Translations under genes and position numbers: made by a program
Assembly (NCBI GenBank): GCA_012841375.1
Contig: DUUV01000104.1
Location: 1 to 38,268 of the forward strand
Source: Candidatus Fermentithermobacillaceae bacterium
GTDB lineage: Bacteria; Bacillota; Sulfobacillia; Fermentithermobacillales; Fermentithermobacillaceae
DNA: 38,268 nt
Direction: 5' to 3'
Part shown: positions 38,249 to 38,268 of the stretch, in pieces
Layout of the letters: each line of letters starts with the position of its first letter
Position numbering within the stretch: the first letter of the stretch is position 1
The notes under the pieces: generated by a model
Databases searched by the model: none
Seen by the model: only the letters and a program-made list of their open reading frames with translations
What the model was told of the DNA's origin: nothing

Positions 38249-38268
38249 GATGTGCTTCGCCCGCCTTG

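Overview
The window looks like a GC-rich chromosomal segment of an anaerobic, probably spore-forming member of the Bacillota (Firmicutes). The evidence is a YjcZ-like sporulation micropeptide, YhaO/YhaN-type exonuclease genes, RsgA, PspC and LiaF-like envelope-stress proteins, an ABC-F ATPase, strong G-rich Shine-Dalgarno (SD) sites and frequent GTG/TTG starts. An acyl-CoA dehydratase activator system, a catabolic-type glutamate dehydrogenase, an N-acyl-D-amino-acid deacylase, an M81 peptidase and a peptide-amidase-like enzyme suggest a peptide or amino-acid fermenter. Genus cannot be read from the sequence. No rRNA, tRNA, IS element, phage gene or CRISPR array was found.

Layout. 1-577: 3' end of an ABC exporter. 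902-4715: a DUF378 membrane protein, an MlrC-like M81 peptidase whose 5' end carries an in-frame stop, a consensus promoter with a long leader, and rsgA. 4952-8471: amidase, a 30-residue YjcZ-like protein, and a MATE exporter behind a clear promoter and twin palindromes. 8551-10892: a lone PilT-like ATPase facing a GAF/HD-GYP protein. 11039-16410: an ABC transporter (ATPase gene frameshifted, two permeases) followed by a soluble histidine kinase and an OmpR-type regulator. 16552-18312: glutamate dehydrogenase and an unrecognised gene. 18331-20563: an ABC-F gene with a leader peptide and alternative hairpins. 20590-24408: nitroreductase, AlaX-type editing protein, and D-aminoacylase on the opposite strand. 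24527-26149: a long acidic repeat protein. 26420-29225: an operon of ECF sigma factor, zinc-finger anti-sigma factor, PspC protein and LiaF-like protein. 29310-32577: a tandem DUF2229-like protein with its BadF/HgdC-type activator ATPase. 32646-38248: Nudix hydrolase, YhaO/YhaN nuclease pair and 3-methyladenine DNA glycosylase, all fitting nucleotide or DNA maintenance.

The most interesting items are these. (i) The repeat protein at 24527 has ten copies of an LDxPxxGLxEIKxEV motif spaced exactly 21 or 47 residues apart, apart from one 62-residue gap. It shares the upstream element CATAWTATGTC, at nearly the same distance from the start codon, with the YjcZ-like gene, which suggests a sporulation role. 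(ii) The ABC-F gene has a leader peptide overlapping competing hairpins, resembling an antibiotic-responsive attenuator. (iii) Two identical palindromes lie 16 bp apart between the MATE promoter and its start codon. (iv) A near-consensus promoter upstream of rsgA has an inverted repeat placed over its -35/-10 spacer. (v) Two genes carry single lesions that are either real gene decay or assembly errors.
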